In this document: positions 38,990 through 48,126 of the stretch, in pieces
Numbering within the stretch: position 1 is the stretch's first letter
Layout: every line of letters starts with the position of its first letter
Assembly: GCF_003173715.1 (NCBI RefSeq)
Contig: NZ_CP029550.1
Location: forward strand, 4,449,501-4,513,500
Reading direction: 5' to 3'
DNA length: 64,000 nt
Origin: Methylobacterium durans
Lineage (GTDB): Bacteria; Pseudomonadota; Alphaproteobacteria; Rhizobiales; Beijerinckiaceae
Program-made: the position numbers and the translations under genes
The notes under the pieces: model-generated
What the model saw: the letters and a program-made list of their open reading frames with translations, nothing else
Databases searched by the model: none
Told to the model about the DNA's origin: nothing

Positions 38990-39034
38990 GGAAAGCTCTC
39001 ACGCAGCCTGCGACCCTCGGTCCGGCGAACCACC

Positions 39035-39124
39035 TTAGTGGAAGGTGTCGATCTCGGCCGACTCGTAGCTCGTGACTTCCATGCCGACGCAGATCTCGGA
39101 AACGACGGGGGCTGCCCACTTCAT
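39035..39124 (-). CDS. pqqA: PQQ precursor peptide PqqA
   Basis: Ribosomal precursor whose Glu and Tyr become PQQ. The 29-residue product starts MKWAAPVVSEICVGMEV, with the substrate pair Glu16 and Tyr20 in the E-V-T-S-Y spacing, and ends EIDTFH. The ATG at 39124 has a GGAG 8 bases upstream. An in-frame ATG at 39160 with a much stronger AAGGAGG would add 12 residues (MRLAIEKIWRNT). The last base of the extended form remains the same stop TAA at 39035. Too short for ordinary gene finders. Followed by pqqB. Confidence 0.93.
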   Translation of the reverse strand: MKWAAPVVSEICVGMEVTSYESAEIDTFH

Positions 39125-39168
39125 GGTGTTTCTCCAGATTTTCTCGATCGCCAGTCGCATCGGCAAAC

Positions 39169-39175
39169 CTCCTTA
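39169..39175 (-). promoter_or_regulatory. Strong Shine-Dalgarno for a longer PqqA
   Basis: AAGGAGG on the minus strand, 8 bases before the in-frame ATG at 39160. It decides between a 41- and a 29-residue PqqA; the shorter form has only GGAG. Either the longer form is made, or this site drives a leader that is also pqqA in frame. Confidence 0.5.
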
Positions 39176-39222
39176 AGAGGATCCTAAGATACTGACGGCG
39201 CAGTGATTTCTGCTGCGCGAGC

Positions 39223-39251
39223 TATATCGGCAATTCCGGCCGACTCTTCAA
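39223..39251 (-). promoter_or_regulatory. Possible pqqA promoter
   Basis: On the minus strand TTGAAG, a 17-bp spacer and GATATA, 63 bp before the upstream pqqA ATG. Between it and the gene an inverted repeat (GCGCAG / CTGCGC, 39198-39218) could form a leader hairpin. PQQ peptide genes are often strongly expressed from their own promoter. Confidence 0.35.
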
Positions 39252-39303
39252 GCGCTAAATTGCCAGATGCTCCCAGAAATGCGCTGCCGCGAGGCCGCGA
39301 GGC

Positions 39304-40008
39304 TCAATGTCGGTAGTCTTGCCCGCGGAGGTCGAGCATGAAGCCGCGGCCCCGCACGGTGACGAGGATCGGGCCGCCGAACCGCACGAAATCGGCCATC
39401 TTCGAGCGGAGGTAACCCACGTAGACATCGACGACATTCAGCGAGAGCCCGCCCTGGCTCGCCCAGAGCTTGTCGAAGATGTCGCCGCGCGAGACCGGCT
39501 TGTTCGCCTGGTCCATCAGCATGGCGAGAAGCTCCGCCTCGCGCGGCGTGAGGCGTGCTGACGCATCCCCGAAATTCATCTGCCTCGTGTTGAGATCCAG
39601 GGTGAGCTTGCCGGCCGTGACGATGGTGCGCGGCTCATCCGATTCCTTGCGGCGCAGGAGGTGGGTGCGCAGCCGCGCCACCAGCTCGTCGAAGACGAAC
39701 GGCTTCACGATGTAGTCATCGGCACCGAGCGCCAGCCCCTCGGCGCGGTCGCGCACCTCGTCCCGGGCGCTGAGGAACAGGATCGGGCCCGGATATCCGC
39801 CCTCGCGCAGGGAACGGCAGACGTCGTGGCCGGAGCCGTCCGGCAGGGTGATGTCGAGGACGACCGCCTCCGGCGCGTCGTCCCGGGCGGCGGTCAGGGC
39901 GTCGCCGACACATCCTGCCATTCCGACGGAGAAACCCTCGGCCTCCAGGCCGCGGGCCAGCATGGCGCGGATGTCGCTGTCATCCTCGACGATCAGTACC
40001 CGCGTCAT
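39304..40008 (-). CDS. mxbM: OmpR-family response regulator (MxbM-like)
   Basis: Two-component regulator of 234 aa. The receiver domain has the acidic pair in VLIVEDDSD, phosphoacceptor Asp52 in VVLDITLPDGSG, Ser80 and Lys102 (DYIVKPF). The C-terminal winged helix holds LTPREAELLAMLMDQANKPVSR, then VDVYVGYLRSKM, then VRGRGFML. Its ATG overlaps the sensor stop by 4 bp. In Methylorubrum extorquens the pair MxbD/MxbM is needed for methanol oxidation and, as I recall, lies next to the pqq genes. The same position here supports the name. It would control xox, mxa or pqq promoters. Confidence 0.78.
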   Translation of the reverse strand: MTRVLIVEDDSDIRAMLARGLEAEGFSVGMAGCVGDALTAARDDAPEAVVLDITLPDGSGHDVCRSLREGGYPGPILFLSARDEVRDRAEGLALGADDYIVKPFVFDELVARLRTHLLRRKESDEPRTIVTAGKLTLDLNTRQMNFGDASARLTPREAELLAMLMDQANKPVSRGDIFDKLWASQGGLSLNVVDVYVGYLRSKMADFVRFGGPILVTVRGRGFMLDLRGQDYRH

Positions 40009-41621
40009 GCGGCGCTCTCCCGTGTGTCCCGCCCCTGATTCTCGAGATCGGCGAGGTCGAGGGAAGGCAGGGTCAGCGTCACCCGCGCGCCCCGTCCACC
40101 CTCGCCCCGCCCGAGGCGGATCGTCCCATCATGGTGCTCAATCACCCAGCGCGCCAGTGCCAAGCCGATGCCGAAGCCCGTCTCGGCCGGACGGTCGCCC
40201 CGCCGGAAGCGCTCGAACAGCTCGGCCTCCGACGCGCCGAAGCCCGGCCCGTCGTCGCTGATCGTGATGGTGGCTGCGCCGGGCGCGGCCACCTCGGCGC
40301 GCAGGGCGACCGCGACCCGGGTCGCGCCGGCGGCGTGACGCAGGGCGTTGTCGATCAGGCTCTCGACCACCTGCCGCAGCCATTCGCGGTCGGCCAGCAC
40401 CTCGCAGTCCCGCGCGCCGGGCTCCAGATCGAGAGCGACGCGGCGGCGGGCGGCCTCGGAGGTCGCGTTGTCCACGGCCTCGGCGAGGATCGAGACGGCG
40501 CTGACGGCCCGGCGATCCAGCTCGATCTGGCCCGATTCGGAGCGGGCAACCCGCAGCAGATCCTCCACCCGCAGCTTCAGGCGCTGGGCCCGCTTGCGGA
40601 TGGTGGCGAAGACCGGCCCGAAATCGACGCTGCGCCCCGCCTGCCGGGCGGCGAGGTCGCACTCGCCGAGGATCACGGTGAGCGGCGTGCGCAACTCGTG
40701 GCTGACATCGGCGAAGAAGCGGCGGCGGGACCGGTCGACCGCCTCCAGCCGCGCGTTCGCGGCGCGCAGGTCCGCGGTGCGGGCCTCGACCGTGTCCTCG
40801 AGCGCCGCCCGGTCGGCCGCGAGGCGCCCCTCGCGGCGGGACAGGCGGGCGGCCATGCGGTTGAAGTTGGCGACCAGCAGGCCGAGCTCGTCGCGGGTCG
40901 CCACGGAGAGCCGGGTGTCGAGCTCGCCCCCGCCCACAGCGCCGGCGGCCTTCCGGATCGCGGCGATGCGCGCGAGCGTCGGACGCGTGACCGAGCGGTA
41001 GAGCACGAACACGATTCCGAAGGCGACGAGCACGGCCGCCCCGGCGGCGAGGCGCAGGCGCTGCGACAGCGCGCGGGCCTGCTCGGAGCCGAGCACCATG
41101 GTGCGCCGCTCGGCCTCGATCAGGAAGGAGAGGGGCTGGCCCGTCATGGCGCCGAAGCCGTTGAGGGCGCCCTTGATGCCGTTCTTGCGCGCCTCCGGAT
41201 CGAGCTGCCGCTCGATCTGGGAGACCTGCCGGTCGAGGATGACGCGGGCGGCGCGGATCTGCGACATCGGCCGGGTGCGGGCCGCGTATTGCGTCCGGTC
41301 GAGCGGGTCGCTGGTGGCGACGATCGTGGCGGCGAGCGCCTCGTCGACGGCGGTCAGGGCCCTGTCGACGTTGGTGCGGGCGATCGAGAAGGCTTCCGGC
41401 TGCGCCTCGGAGCCGCCCACCGTCTCAAGGGCGGCGAGGCCGAACTGGGTCAGCCGGCCGGACAGCTCCGCGAGGAGTTCGAGCCGGTGCTGGGCGGCGA
41501 GCGTCCGGTCGAGTGTGCTCTCGGTAGCGGCGATCGACCAGAGCGCCCCGGCCGCCGCGAGGACGACGAGCAGCGCGGAGCTGCCGAGCAGCAGCGCGAA
41601 ACGGACCTTGAGCGAGCGCAT
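40005..41621 (-). CDS. mxbD: Membrane sensor histidine kinase (MxbD-like)
   Basis: 538 aa. Membrane helices at about 8-30 and 192-210 enclose a periplasmic sensing domain of about 160 residues that is helical and has no known ligand motif. Then come HAMP (about 210-262), a coiled segment, the phosphorylation His308 in FFADVSHELRTPLTVI, and the ATPase domain with VVESLIDNALRHA (N box), ISDDGPGF (G1) and GFGIGLALARWVIEHH (G2). Overlaps the regulator by 4 bp. Naming rests on position next to pqqA. The signal could be methanol or a metal, which is inference. Confidence 0.78.
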   Translation of the reverse strand: MRSLKVRFALLLGSSALLVVLAAAGALWSIAATESTLDRTLAAQHRLELLAELSGRLTQFGLAALETVGGSEAQPEAFSIARTNVDRALTAVDEALAATIVATSDPLDRTQYAARTRPMSQIRAARVILDRQVSQIERQLDPEARKNGIKGALNGFGAMTGQPLSFLIEAERRTMVLGSEQARALSQRLRLAAGAAVLVAFGIVFVLYRSVTRPTLARIAAIRKAAGAVGGGELDTRLSVATRDELGLLVANFNRMAARLSRREGRLAADRAALEDTVEARTADLRAANARLEAVDRSRRRFFADVSHELRTPLTVILGECDLAARQAGRSVDFGPVFATIRKRAQRLKLRVEDLLRVARSESGQIELDRRAVSAVSILAEAVDNATSEAARRRVALDLEPGARDCEVLADREWLRQVVESLIDNALRHAAGATRVAVALRAEVAAPGAATITISDDGPGFGASEAELFERFRRGDRPAETGFGIGLALARWVIEHHDGTIRLGRGEGGRGARVTLTLPSLDLADLENQGRDTRESAA

Positions 41622-41775
41622 CGACCCCGTACCCCGCCGCCCGGGCCTCGTGGCCGGCGGCGCGGCCGGAGAGTGTCACCGACGCCGTGCGAGGCCAAGG
41701 GGGTGGTACATGAGGGTGGAGAAGGAGGCGGCGAGCGATGCTCGCGCGACGACATGCGCTGGATTCGAGAACGTC

Positions 41776-41982
41776 TCACAGATCCTTCGGCTGGCTGCCG
41801 CGGGCCGCGCAGCGCCAGCGCTCGACGTGCCACTCCGGGTGGGCCGCCTGCCAGGTCGCCAGGGCGCTCTGCGAGTTGCGCAGGCAGATGAACGGGTTCG
41901 ACGCCTCGTAGGACAGGTCGATCTTGTCCTCGCGGCAGGTGGTCGGCTGCGCCAGCAGACAGATCGAGAGCAGGATCATCAT
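41776..41982 (-). CDS. Small hypothetical protein, 68 aa
   Basis: Starts MMILLSICLLAQPTTCREDKI with a hydrophobic leader, then the block NPFICLRNSQSALATWQAAHPEWHVERWRC. Three cysteines remain in the mature part. Proteins of this pattern are widespread and unnamed in alphaproteobacteria. A longer in-frame start at 42027 exists but adds non-conserved residues. Lies between fhcC and mxbD on the same strand. Function unknown. Confidence 0.65.
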   Translation of the reverse strand: MMILLSICLLAQPTTCREDKIDLSYEASNPFICLRNSQSALATWQAAHPEWHVERWRCAARGSQPKDL

Positions 41983-42112
41983 GGGCCGGGCCTCGTCGTG
42001 GGCAGAGGGAACCCGATGGTCCCGCACTTCCCGCGAAGCCGGCTCAGGTTCTGCCGCCCATACATGAGGCGGCCGGGCGTGCCGGCCAGCCCCAGCGGCA
42101 TGGCGACAGCGC

Positions 42113-42906
42113 CTACGAAGCCGCCCAGATCTCGCCCTTGCCGAGCGTCGCGAGGTCGCCCGAGTAGCGCTTCAGCGTGCCGGCCGCGAGGTCGGCATGG
42201 GCCGGGCTCACCCCCGCAGGGAGCGCGCGAGGAGGCGCAGGAAGACGAGGTCGTGGCTGCCCGTCTCGACGAAGGTCGGGCTCATCGCGCCGTGGCTTCC
42301 GACCAGCAGCGTGCCGCGGCGCATGCCGAAGCCCGGATGATCGCCGACGGCGAGCGCCGCGATCGTGCCCGCGATCATGCGCGCGCCGGCATGCGCCCCC
42401 GCCTCGCCCGCGACGAGGAGGCCGCGCCGCATCCGGTCGCCGAGACCGTCGCCGGCCCGGCCCTTGATGACCAGGGTCGCCCCGTCGAGGCCGGCCTTGG
42501 CCGCGTAGACCGCGCCGCCTGCGTGGTCGCCGGCATCGCCCTCGATCGTGATCGTGCCGCCCGTGGCGCCGCTGCCCGCGAAGGGGCCGGCATTGCCCGA
42601 GACGAGGAGGCTCCCGCCCGCCATGCCCTCGCCGAGGCGCTGGCCGACATCGCCCGCGACCCGGATCGTGCCCGCGGAGAGGGCGGCGCCGACCCGGTCG
42701 AGCCGCTCCGAGCCGCCCTCGATCGTGAGCGTGTCGGAGCCGTCGAGCGTCACCGAGAAGCAGTCGCCGAGGCTGAGACCCCGGCGGCTGGTGCCGACGG
42801 GCAGCTTGGCCACCTCGATCTCGGACAGCTTCGCGAGGGCGAGCGGGGTGATATTGCGGAAGTCGAGGCGCTCGGGCGGGGCCTCGCGCAAGGTCAGGAC
42901 GCTCAT
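42113..42906 (-). pseudogene. fhcC: Formyltransferase/hydrolase complex subunit FhcC, broken by one frameshift (probably a sequencing error)
   Basis: Subunit C of the complex that hydrolyses formyl-methylofuran to formate; related to archaeal FwdC/FmdC and to the C-terminal beta-helix of glutamate synthase. About 264 aa repaired. Repeats such as GGSLLVSGNAGPFAG, GGTITIEGDAGDHAGGAVYAA and RRGLLVAGEAGAHAGARM are the beta-helix. The frame ends early at 42208, but the family C-terminus (LKRYSGDLATLGKGEI) follows in another frame. One extra C at the C run 42211-42215 joins them. The ATG at 42906 overlaps fhcD by 4 bp. Last gene of fhcBADC. Confidence 0.9.
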
Positions 42907-43841
42907 GCTGCACCCGGTTTCGTGAGGAGGTCCCGGAGGTGGTAATGGTGGCGCCCGAGATTGCCGCCGTAATTGCCGGCCGTGACCGCCACGAGCCCGT
43001 GGCTCGCGCCCACCTCGGTCGCCGCGTGGAGCGCCGCCCGCATCGACTCGGCGACCCCCTGCGAGGTGAGGGCGTCGATCACGATCTCCAGCACCACGCC
43101 GCATTCGGGCGGCAGCGCCGAGCCGGCCCGACCTTTCAGCGTCGGGCAGTAGGCGTCGTTGGTCGAGGCCATCATGCCCTTGGTGCGGCCGCCGACCTTC
43201 GAGCCGGAGCGCACGACACCGCCGGGGAAGGGCAGGATCGCGCCCGGCACGGACCTGGCCGCCTCCACCGCGATCTCGGCGACCTTCAGCGTGTCCGCGT
43301 GCTTGCGGCCGAGGAACAGGAGGTTGCCGCCGCCGACCGCGCCGTCGACCGCGCGGGTCGAATCCTCGCACAGGAACTCGCCGTCCATGACGGGGATGCG
43401 CCAGAACCGGCGCACCTTGCCCTGCGCGTCGGTGAGGCGCTTGGCCACCGCGAAGCCGTCGCCGAAATAGCGGATCGCGCCGCCGAGCTTGATCTTGGTC
43501 GGCCCCTCGACCCCCGCGTAGCAGGCGGTTCCGGGGCAGGTGAGGATGCACTGGCCGACGCGCTTGAGGAGCTGCTCCTTGAGCCCGTTCGGTTCGAAGC
43601 CGAACAGCAGGATGCGCACGCCCGGGCGCCCGTCCGGGGTCTCCTCGGGGGAGAGCTCGGCGTCGATGCCGGCCTCGGCGCCGCAGCCGATCACCGAGGT
43701 GGCGAAGCCCGTCATCACGGTGGCGGCGATCATCGCCCATTTGGGCGTGTCGTTGGTGACGACGATCGCGGTGCCGGCCACGTCGAACGCCTCGGCGAAG
43801 GTGTCCTCCACCGGGATGCCGTTGAGGGAGAGGTCAGCCAT
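42903..43841 (-). CDS. fhcD: Formylmethanofuran:H4MPT formyltransferase FhcD
   Basis: Moves the formyl group from formyl-H4MPT to methylofuran in the oxidative direction. 312 aa. Typical Ftr sequence: LNGIPVEDTFAEAF at the start, GCGAEAGID, LFGFEPNGLKEQLLKRVGQCILTCPGTACY and YFGDGFAVAKR. Part of the Fhc complex with FhcA, B and C. Overlaps fhcC by 4 bp and lies 63 bp after fhcA. Confidence 0.95.
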   Translation of the reverse strand: MADLSLNGIPVEDTFAEAFDVAGTAIVVTNDTPKWAMIAATVMTGFATSVIGCGAEAGIDAELSPEETPDGRPGVRILLFGFEPNGLKEQLLKRVGQCILTCPGTACYAGVEGPTKIKLGGAIRYFGDGFAVAKRLTDAQGKVRRFWRIPVMDGEFLCEDSTRAVDGAVGGGNLLFLGRKHADTLKVAEIAVEAARSVPGAILPFPGGVVRSGSKVGGRTKGMMASTNDAYCPTLKGRAGSALPPECGVVLEIVIDALTSQGVAESMRAALHAATEVGASHGLVAVTAGNYGGNLGRHHYHLRDLLTKPGAA

Positions 43842-43904
43842 CGTCAGACTTCGATCCGGTCATGCGGGGTGCGACCGCGCGGGCGGGGCGGGCAGGGGTG
43901 GATG

Positions 43905-45547
43905 TCAGGCGCGGCATGCCACCTCCTCGAAGACGTCCGCGACGGGGAAGGCCGCGTCCGGCACGGCGAAGCTGTCGAGCCCCTGGCCGTAGCGGTCCTG
44001 CAGGTAGGCGTCAGTGCGCCGCTCCATCGCCTTGTCGGACTCGACCGTGAGTTCGAGGGTGCGCCCGGCGCGCCAATCGACGATCTCGCCGTCCTCGACG
44101 ATCGGCACGCCGTCCTTGAGCACGAGCTTCGCCCGCGCGAACATCGCCGTGCGGTCGCGGTCGTCGCGGTAGATCGCGACGTCGGCGCGCGCGCCCTCGC
44201 GCAGGTGCCCGCGGTCGGCGAGGCCCAGCAGCTTGGCGGGCCCGGAGCGGGTGAGCTGCGCGATCTCGGAGAGCGTGTACTCGCGCTCGATCCCGGGCAG
44301 CGAGGAACGCTCGCCCACCACCTTCGGCAGGGTCGCGATCTCGCGGTCCCGCTCCTCCTTGTCCATCAGGAGATGGATGATGCGCGGGTACTCGGTGAAG
44401 GGGCCGCCATTCGGGTGATCGGTGGTCAGGATGGTGCGCTCCGGATCCCCGAGAGCAGCATCAGCTCCAGGCCGATCGCCCATTGGAGCGAGCTTGTCGG
44501 GCCCCGCGGCCGGTAGAGGAAGGGCACCACGCCGCCGCCCTCCGCGTCGCCCGCGTTGAGGATCCACTTCTTCGGGTTGGCGCCCTTGCGGCCGGCGAAC
44601 TGGCGCAGGATGTCGAGGGAGATCGTCACGGTCTGCCCGAACACCACCTGGCCGACGTCGAAGGTCGCGTTCGGGTGGGCCTCCATCGCCCGCGTCAGGC
44701 GCTCGGCCGCCGAGCGGAAGCCGCCCGTCATCGGGTTCTCGGGGTCGACCACGCCGTAGGCGTAGAACTGGGCGTGGGCGAAGTGGATGCGCCGCCCCTC
44801 TGCCGCCTCCAGCGTCGCCACGAAGGAGTCGTCGGCGCAGGGAAGCCCGAGATTGTTGCAATGGACGTGCAGGGGGTGCGGCACGCCGATTTCCTCGACC
44901 GCGTCGAGGAGCGAACTCATGATCTTGCGGGTCGAGAGCCCGTAGGTCGGGATCTCGTCGTCGAGGCTGAGCTTGAGCGCCCCGTCCTTGAAGGCGGAGG
45001 CGCCGCCCGCGTTGATGCACTTCACCCCGAGCGCCCGCGAGGTCGCGGTGTTGAGCGCCACGAGGTCGCGCACGGCCGCCTTCCCCTCGCGGTCGCGCAG
45101 GAGCTGGAGCAGGTGGTCGTCGTTGCCCATCACGCAGAGCGCGCCCCGGTCGAGGAGCGGGATGTCGGCGAGTTCGAGCTGGGTCGCCAGCGCGTTGACC
45201 GGCGGCATCGCCGGCTCGACGGCGGTGGTGTAGCCCATTCGCGCGTAGTTCGCGCCGATCCAGGCGGCCGAGCCGCCCGCATGCGCGAAGGGATGGCCCT
45301 CGGGGGCCGCCTCGCTCACGTAGAGATCGGGCATGAGGAGGCGCGAGAGCACGACGTTGCCGCCCGCGATGTGCGAATGGACCTCGACGCCGCCCGCCAT
45401 CACGACGCAGCCCGCCGCGTCGAACGTGCGGTCGGGCGCGCGCTCGGACGGGGCCACGACGCGGCCGTCCTCGATCCAGACGTCGCCGACGGCGTCGCGG
45501 CCGGCCGTCGGATCGACGACCCGTCCACCTGTGATCCGGATCAGCAT
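43905..45547 (-). pseudogene. fhcA: Formyltransferase/hydrolase complex subunit FhcA, broken by one frameshift (probably a sequencing error)
   Basis: Hydrolytic subunit, related to FwdA/FmdA and the amidohydrolase fold. About 547 aa repaired. Metal-binding EVHSHIAGG (His57, His59), KCINAGGASAFKDGALK, HVHCNNLG and HFAHAQFYAYG are visible in the first frame. That frame turns to nonsense after GLELMLLSG. The rest (DPERTILTTDHPNGGPFTEY and on) is in another frame to 43905. One extra C at the C run 44447-44450 restores it. The ATG shares a base with the fhcB stop (TGATG). Confidence 0.92.
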
Positions 45548-46620
45548 CAGGCGCCCTTCTGTTCGGTGAGGCGGTCGCGGATGCGGCCGAGCACGTCGGC
45601 GGCGCTCGGCGCGCCCGCGGCGGCATCCTTGGCCGCAAAGTACGTCAGGGCGGCGCGGTCCTCGTTCCAGAGCACGCCGTCCGCGCTCTCGCCGGGCACG
45701 CCGACCGCGATGACGATCTCGGCCGTGCCCGCCGCGGCCTCGGGGCTGCCCTCGCCGACGAGGGCGATCGCGGGCAGGCTGCCGAGCCAGTCCGGGAGCG
45801 GCGCGGGCAGGGCGCCGAGCCAGAGGGCGGCGTCGGCCTCGCCCGAGGCGACCTGGCGGGCGGCGTCGAAGCGCCAGGGATCGTGCTCGGGCTGACCCCG
45901 CCCGAAGCCGACGCGGGGCGCCTGCCCCGTCGTCCAGGCCGAGAGCTGCACGACGGCCCGGTCCTGGCCCGGCGCGTCCGACAGGGCGAGCGCGAAGAAG
46001 CGCGTCGATTCGTTGATCTCCTTGACGAGGCCCTGGAGCATCTCGACGCCCATCTCGCCGATTTCGGCCGGGTCGTAGAGGGCGACGCCGAACTGCGCCG
46101 CGTAGAGACGCTTGGCGAGATCGGTATAGGGCGCCTCGCCGGCCAGATGGCCCTTGGCGAAGGCGCGCAGCTCGGCGATCGAGACCGCGAGGCCGCCGGC
46201 CTCCGCCGCGTAGGTCCGCGTCGCCGCGTTCCCCCGGCCGCCGAGGGCGAGGAGGCTGCGCTCGGCACCAGCCGTCCGGCCGCGGCTCGGGCCGGCGGCG
46301 GCGATCGCCTTCAGGACCGGGCTCTGCCAGGGCGCCTCGCCGACGACGAGGACGACGTCGGCCCGGCCCACGGCCTCGGCCGGCGTCGTCGTCATGGCGC
46401 CCGTGCGGCTGAGCGAGCCGAGTTCGGCATAGGTGCCAGCGGCGCCCGCCGTGTCGACCGAGGCGCCGGCGGCGGCGGCCAGATGATAGGCCGCTCGGAT
46501 CGCCGCGAGGTCCGCCGACAGGCCGGCCACGACCGGAGCACGTGACGCGGCGAGAAGCGCGGCGGCGGCCCCGATGGCGCTCCCCGCATCCGTCGCGCTC
46601 CCCTTCACCCAGGCAGCCAT
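45547..46620 (-). CDS. fhcB: Formyltransferase/hydrolase complex subunit FhcB
   Basis: 357 aa, related to the molybdopterin-binding FwdB/FmdB of methanogens but without the metal-site motif, in line with the bacterial complex being a hydrolase/transferase and not a redox enzyme. Visible are LAAIRAAYHLAAAAGASVDTAG, GRADVVLVVGEAPWQSP, and FGRGQPEHDPWRFDAARQVASGEADAALWLG. The ATG is at 46620. First gene of fhcBADC; divergent from mptG across 307 bp. Confidence 0.93.
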   Translation of the reverse strand: MAAWVKGSATDAGSAIGAAAALLAASRAPVVAGLSADLAAIRAAYHLAAAAGASVDTAGAAGTYAELGSLSRTGAMTTTPAEAVGRADVVLVVGEAPWQSPVLKAIAAAGPSRGRTAGAERSLLALGGRGNAATRTYAAEAGGLAVSIAELRAFAKGHLAGEAPYTDLAKRLYAAQFGVALYDPAEIGEMGVEMLQGLVKEINESTRFFALALSDAPGQDRAVVQLSAWTTGQAPRVGFGRGQPEHDPWRFDAARQVASGEADAALWLGALPAPLPDWLGSLPAIALVGEGSPEAAAGTAEIVIAVGVPGESADGVLWNEDRAALTYFAAKDAAAGAPSAADVLGRIRDRLTEQKGA

Positions 46621-46927
46621 CCGACCTCCCTCGCATTCGAATTGGAGCACCGCGGGGTCGGCTGAGGCCTGAGCGGCCTCGCGCGACCGGTCGGGACCCG
46701 GGGTCCTCGTCGGCCGATGCACGGGGCCGCACGTTTGCATCGGTCAAAGCCGGCAAGCAAGAGCCGCCGCCGGATTTCCGCGGGCCTGCGGGACGCACCG
46801 TGTGGATCGAGCGTCGCGGATCGGACCCTGGGGATCGGAGGTTGCCCCGCACGGGCGCTCCGCTAGAAAGTCCGGGCGAATTTGGGACGATGCGGCGGGG
46901 CGGCGCCCGGACGGGAGAGGATCTGAG
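46621..46927. other. Divergent control region between fhcB and mptG
   Basis: 307 bp with no convincing gene. It should hold promoters for both directions. Composition is less extreme near 46621-46650 (CATTCGAATTGGAG), which includes the palindrome TTCGAA. No clear -35/-10 pair or repeat was found by eye. Confidence 0.4.
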
Positions 46928-47935
46928 GTGACGGCACCCCCGGACCGGCCGCTTGATGCAAGGCAGGACGAGATCGGCGACAGCGGCCCGGCCGAGGCTG
47001 CGTCGGTGCGCGTGCGCGCCCCGGCCCGCCTGCATTTCGGCTTCCTGGATCTCCACGGCGGCCTCGGCCGGCGCTTCGGCAGTATCGGCCTCGCCGTCGA
47101 CGCGCCCGCGGTGGAGCTCGTCGCGGCGGCGGCCGAGGGCCTGACGGCGGAGGGGCCGGAGGCGGAGCGCCTGCTCGCCTATGCCCGCGCCGCGGCCGGG
47201 CATCTCGGCGTGCCGGAGGCCGGCGCCTTCCGTGTCACGGAAGCGATCCCGGCCCATGCGGGCTTCGGCTCGGGCACGCAGCTCGCCCTCGCCGTGGCGG
47301 CCGCGCTCGCCCGGCTCCACGGCCGTCCCTTCGCCCCGCAGGATTTCGCCGACGCCCTCGACCGCGGCAACCGCTCGGGCGTCGGTCTCGCCGCCTTCAC
47401 CGAGGGCGGCCTCATCGTGGACGGCGGGCGCGACGCGGGCGGCAGCCCGCCGCCGGTGATCGCGCGGCTGCCCTATCCGGAGGCGTGGCGCGTCGTGCTG
47501 ATCCTCGACGCGGGCATGACGGGCGTGCACGGCAAGCGCGAGATCGAGGCGTTCCGCGACCTGCCGCGCTTCCCCGAGGCCGAGGCCGCCGAGATCTGCC
47601 GCATCGTTCTGATGCAGGTCATGCCCGCCGCCGTGGTGGCGGATGCGGACGCCTTCGGGGCGGGCATCACCGCGATCCAGCGCCGGATCGGCGATCATTT
47701 CGCGCCCCACCAGGGCGGGCGCTACGCCAGCCCGGCCGTCGCCGAGGCCCTCGCCTCCATCGCGGATCGGGGCGTGGCGGGCTTCGGGCAGAGTTCCTGG
47801 GGGCCGACCGGCTTCGCGCTGCTGCCGTCCGAGGCGGAGGCCCGTGCCCTGGTCGCGTCCCTGGAGCGGCCGGGGCCCCTGCGCTTCGTGATCGCGCGCG
47901 GCCGCAACACGGGCGCGAGCGTGGACGCGGCCTGA
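46928..47935 (+). CDS. mptG: Beta-ribofuranosylaminobenzene 5'-phosphate synthase
   Basis: First committed step of H4MPT synthesis, joining 4-hydroxybenzoate or p-aminobenzoate to PRPP. 335 aa from a GTG with GAGAGG 8 bases upstream. The GHMP-type fold shows RVRAPARLHFGFLDLHGGLGRRFGSIGLAV, then IPAHAGFGSGTQLALAVAAALARL, and NRSGVGLAAFTEGGLIVDGG. The last residues SVDAA and the stop are inside a 17-bp tandem repeat. Divergent from fhcB. Confidence 0.93.
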   Translation: MTAPPDRPLDARQDEIGDSGPAEAASVRVRAPARLHFGFLDLHGGLGRRFGSIGLAVDAPAVELVAAAAEGLTAEGPEAERLLAYARAAAGHLGVPEAGAFRVTEAIPAHAGFGSGTQLALAVAAALARLHGRPFAPQDFADALDRGNRSGVGLAAFTEGGLIVDGGRDAGGSPPPVIARLPYPEAWRVVLILDAGMTGVHGKREIEAFRDLPRFPEAEAAEICRIVLMQVMPAAVVADADAFGAGITAIQRRIGDHFAPHQGGRYASPAVAEALASIADRGVAGFGQSSWGPTGFALLPSEAEARALVASLERPGPLRFVIARGRNTGASVDAA

Positions 47936-47986
47936 GCGTGGACGCGGCCTGAGCGTGGACGCGGCCTGAGCGTGGACGCGGCCTGA
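47919..47986. repeat. Four tandem copies of a 17-bp unit
   Basis: Four perfect copies of GCGTGGACGCGGCCTGA. The first copy encodes the end and stop codon of mptG; the other three lie beyond it. Because 17 is not a multiple of three, every copy added puts another TGA in a new frame. Confidence 0.95.
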
Positions 47987-48001
47987 GAGCGGCACCGGGC
48001 T

Positions 48002-48113
48002 CCCTCTCCCGTTCGGGAGAGGGTCGGGGTGAGGGGTGCGAGACTTCCGGAAAGGCCGCACGCCCCACACGGTCCGCGTCCCGCGGACTCGACCTTTCCC
48101 GGACGGGACAGGT
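48002..48113. repeat. Composite palindromic intergenic element, copy 1
   Basis: A 22-base hairpin (48002-48023, core TCTCCCGTTCGGGAGA), then GGGTGAGGGG-like and CGCACGCCCCAC-like inner arms, then a closing hairpin (48092-48113). Same design as the elements at 51577 and 57146. It is the most degenerate copy. Confidence 0.8.
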
Positions 48114-48126
48114 GGATCCGGGCCGG

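Noticed and set aside
42113..45547. Real pseudogenisation of fhcA and fhcC
   Set aside because: Both need just one base in a G/C run, the partners fhcB and fhcD are intact, and the same kind of loss recurs in unrelated genes. Sequencing error is simpler, though not proven.
45560..48070. Minus-strand extension upstream of fhcA crossing fhcB and opposite mptG
   Set aside because: It only continues the fhcA frame backward through other genes; fhcA starts at 45547 by family sequence and TGATG coupling.
47919..48113. CRISPR-like array
   Set aside because: The 17-bp repeats are directly tandem without spacers, and the neighbouring palindromes are single elements. No cas genes are present.
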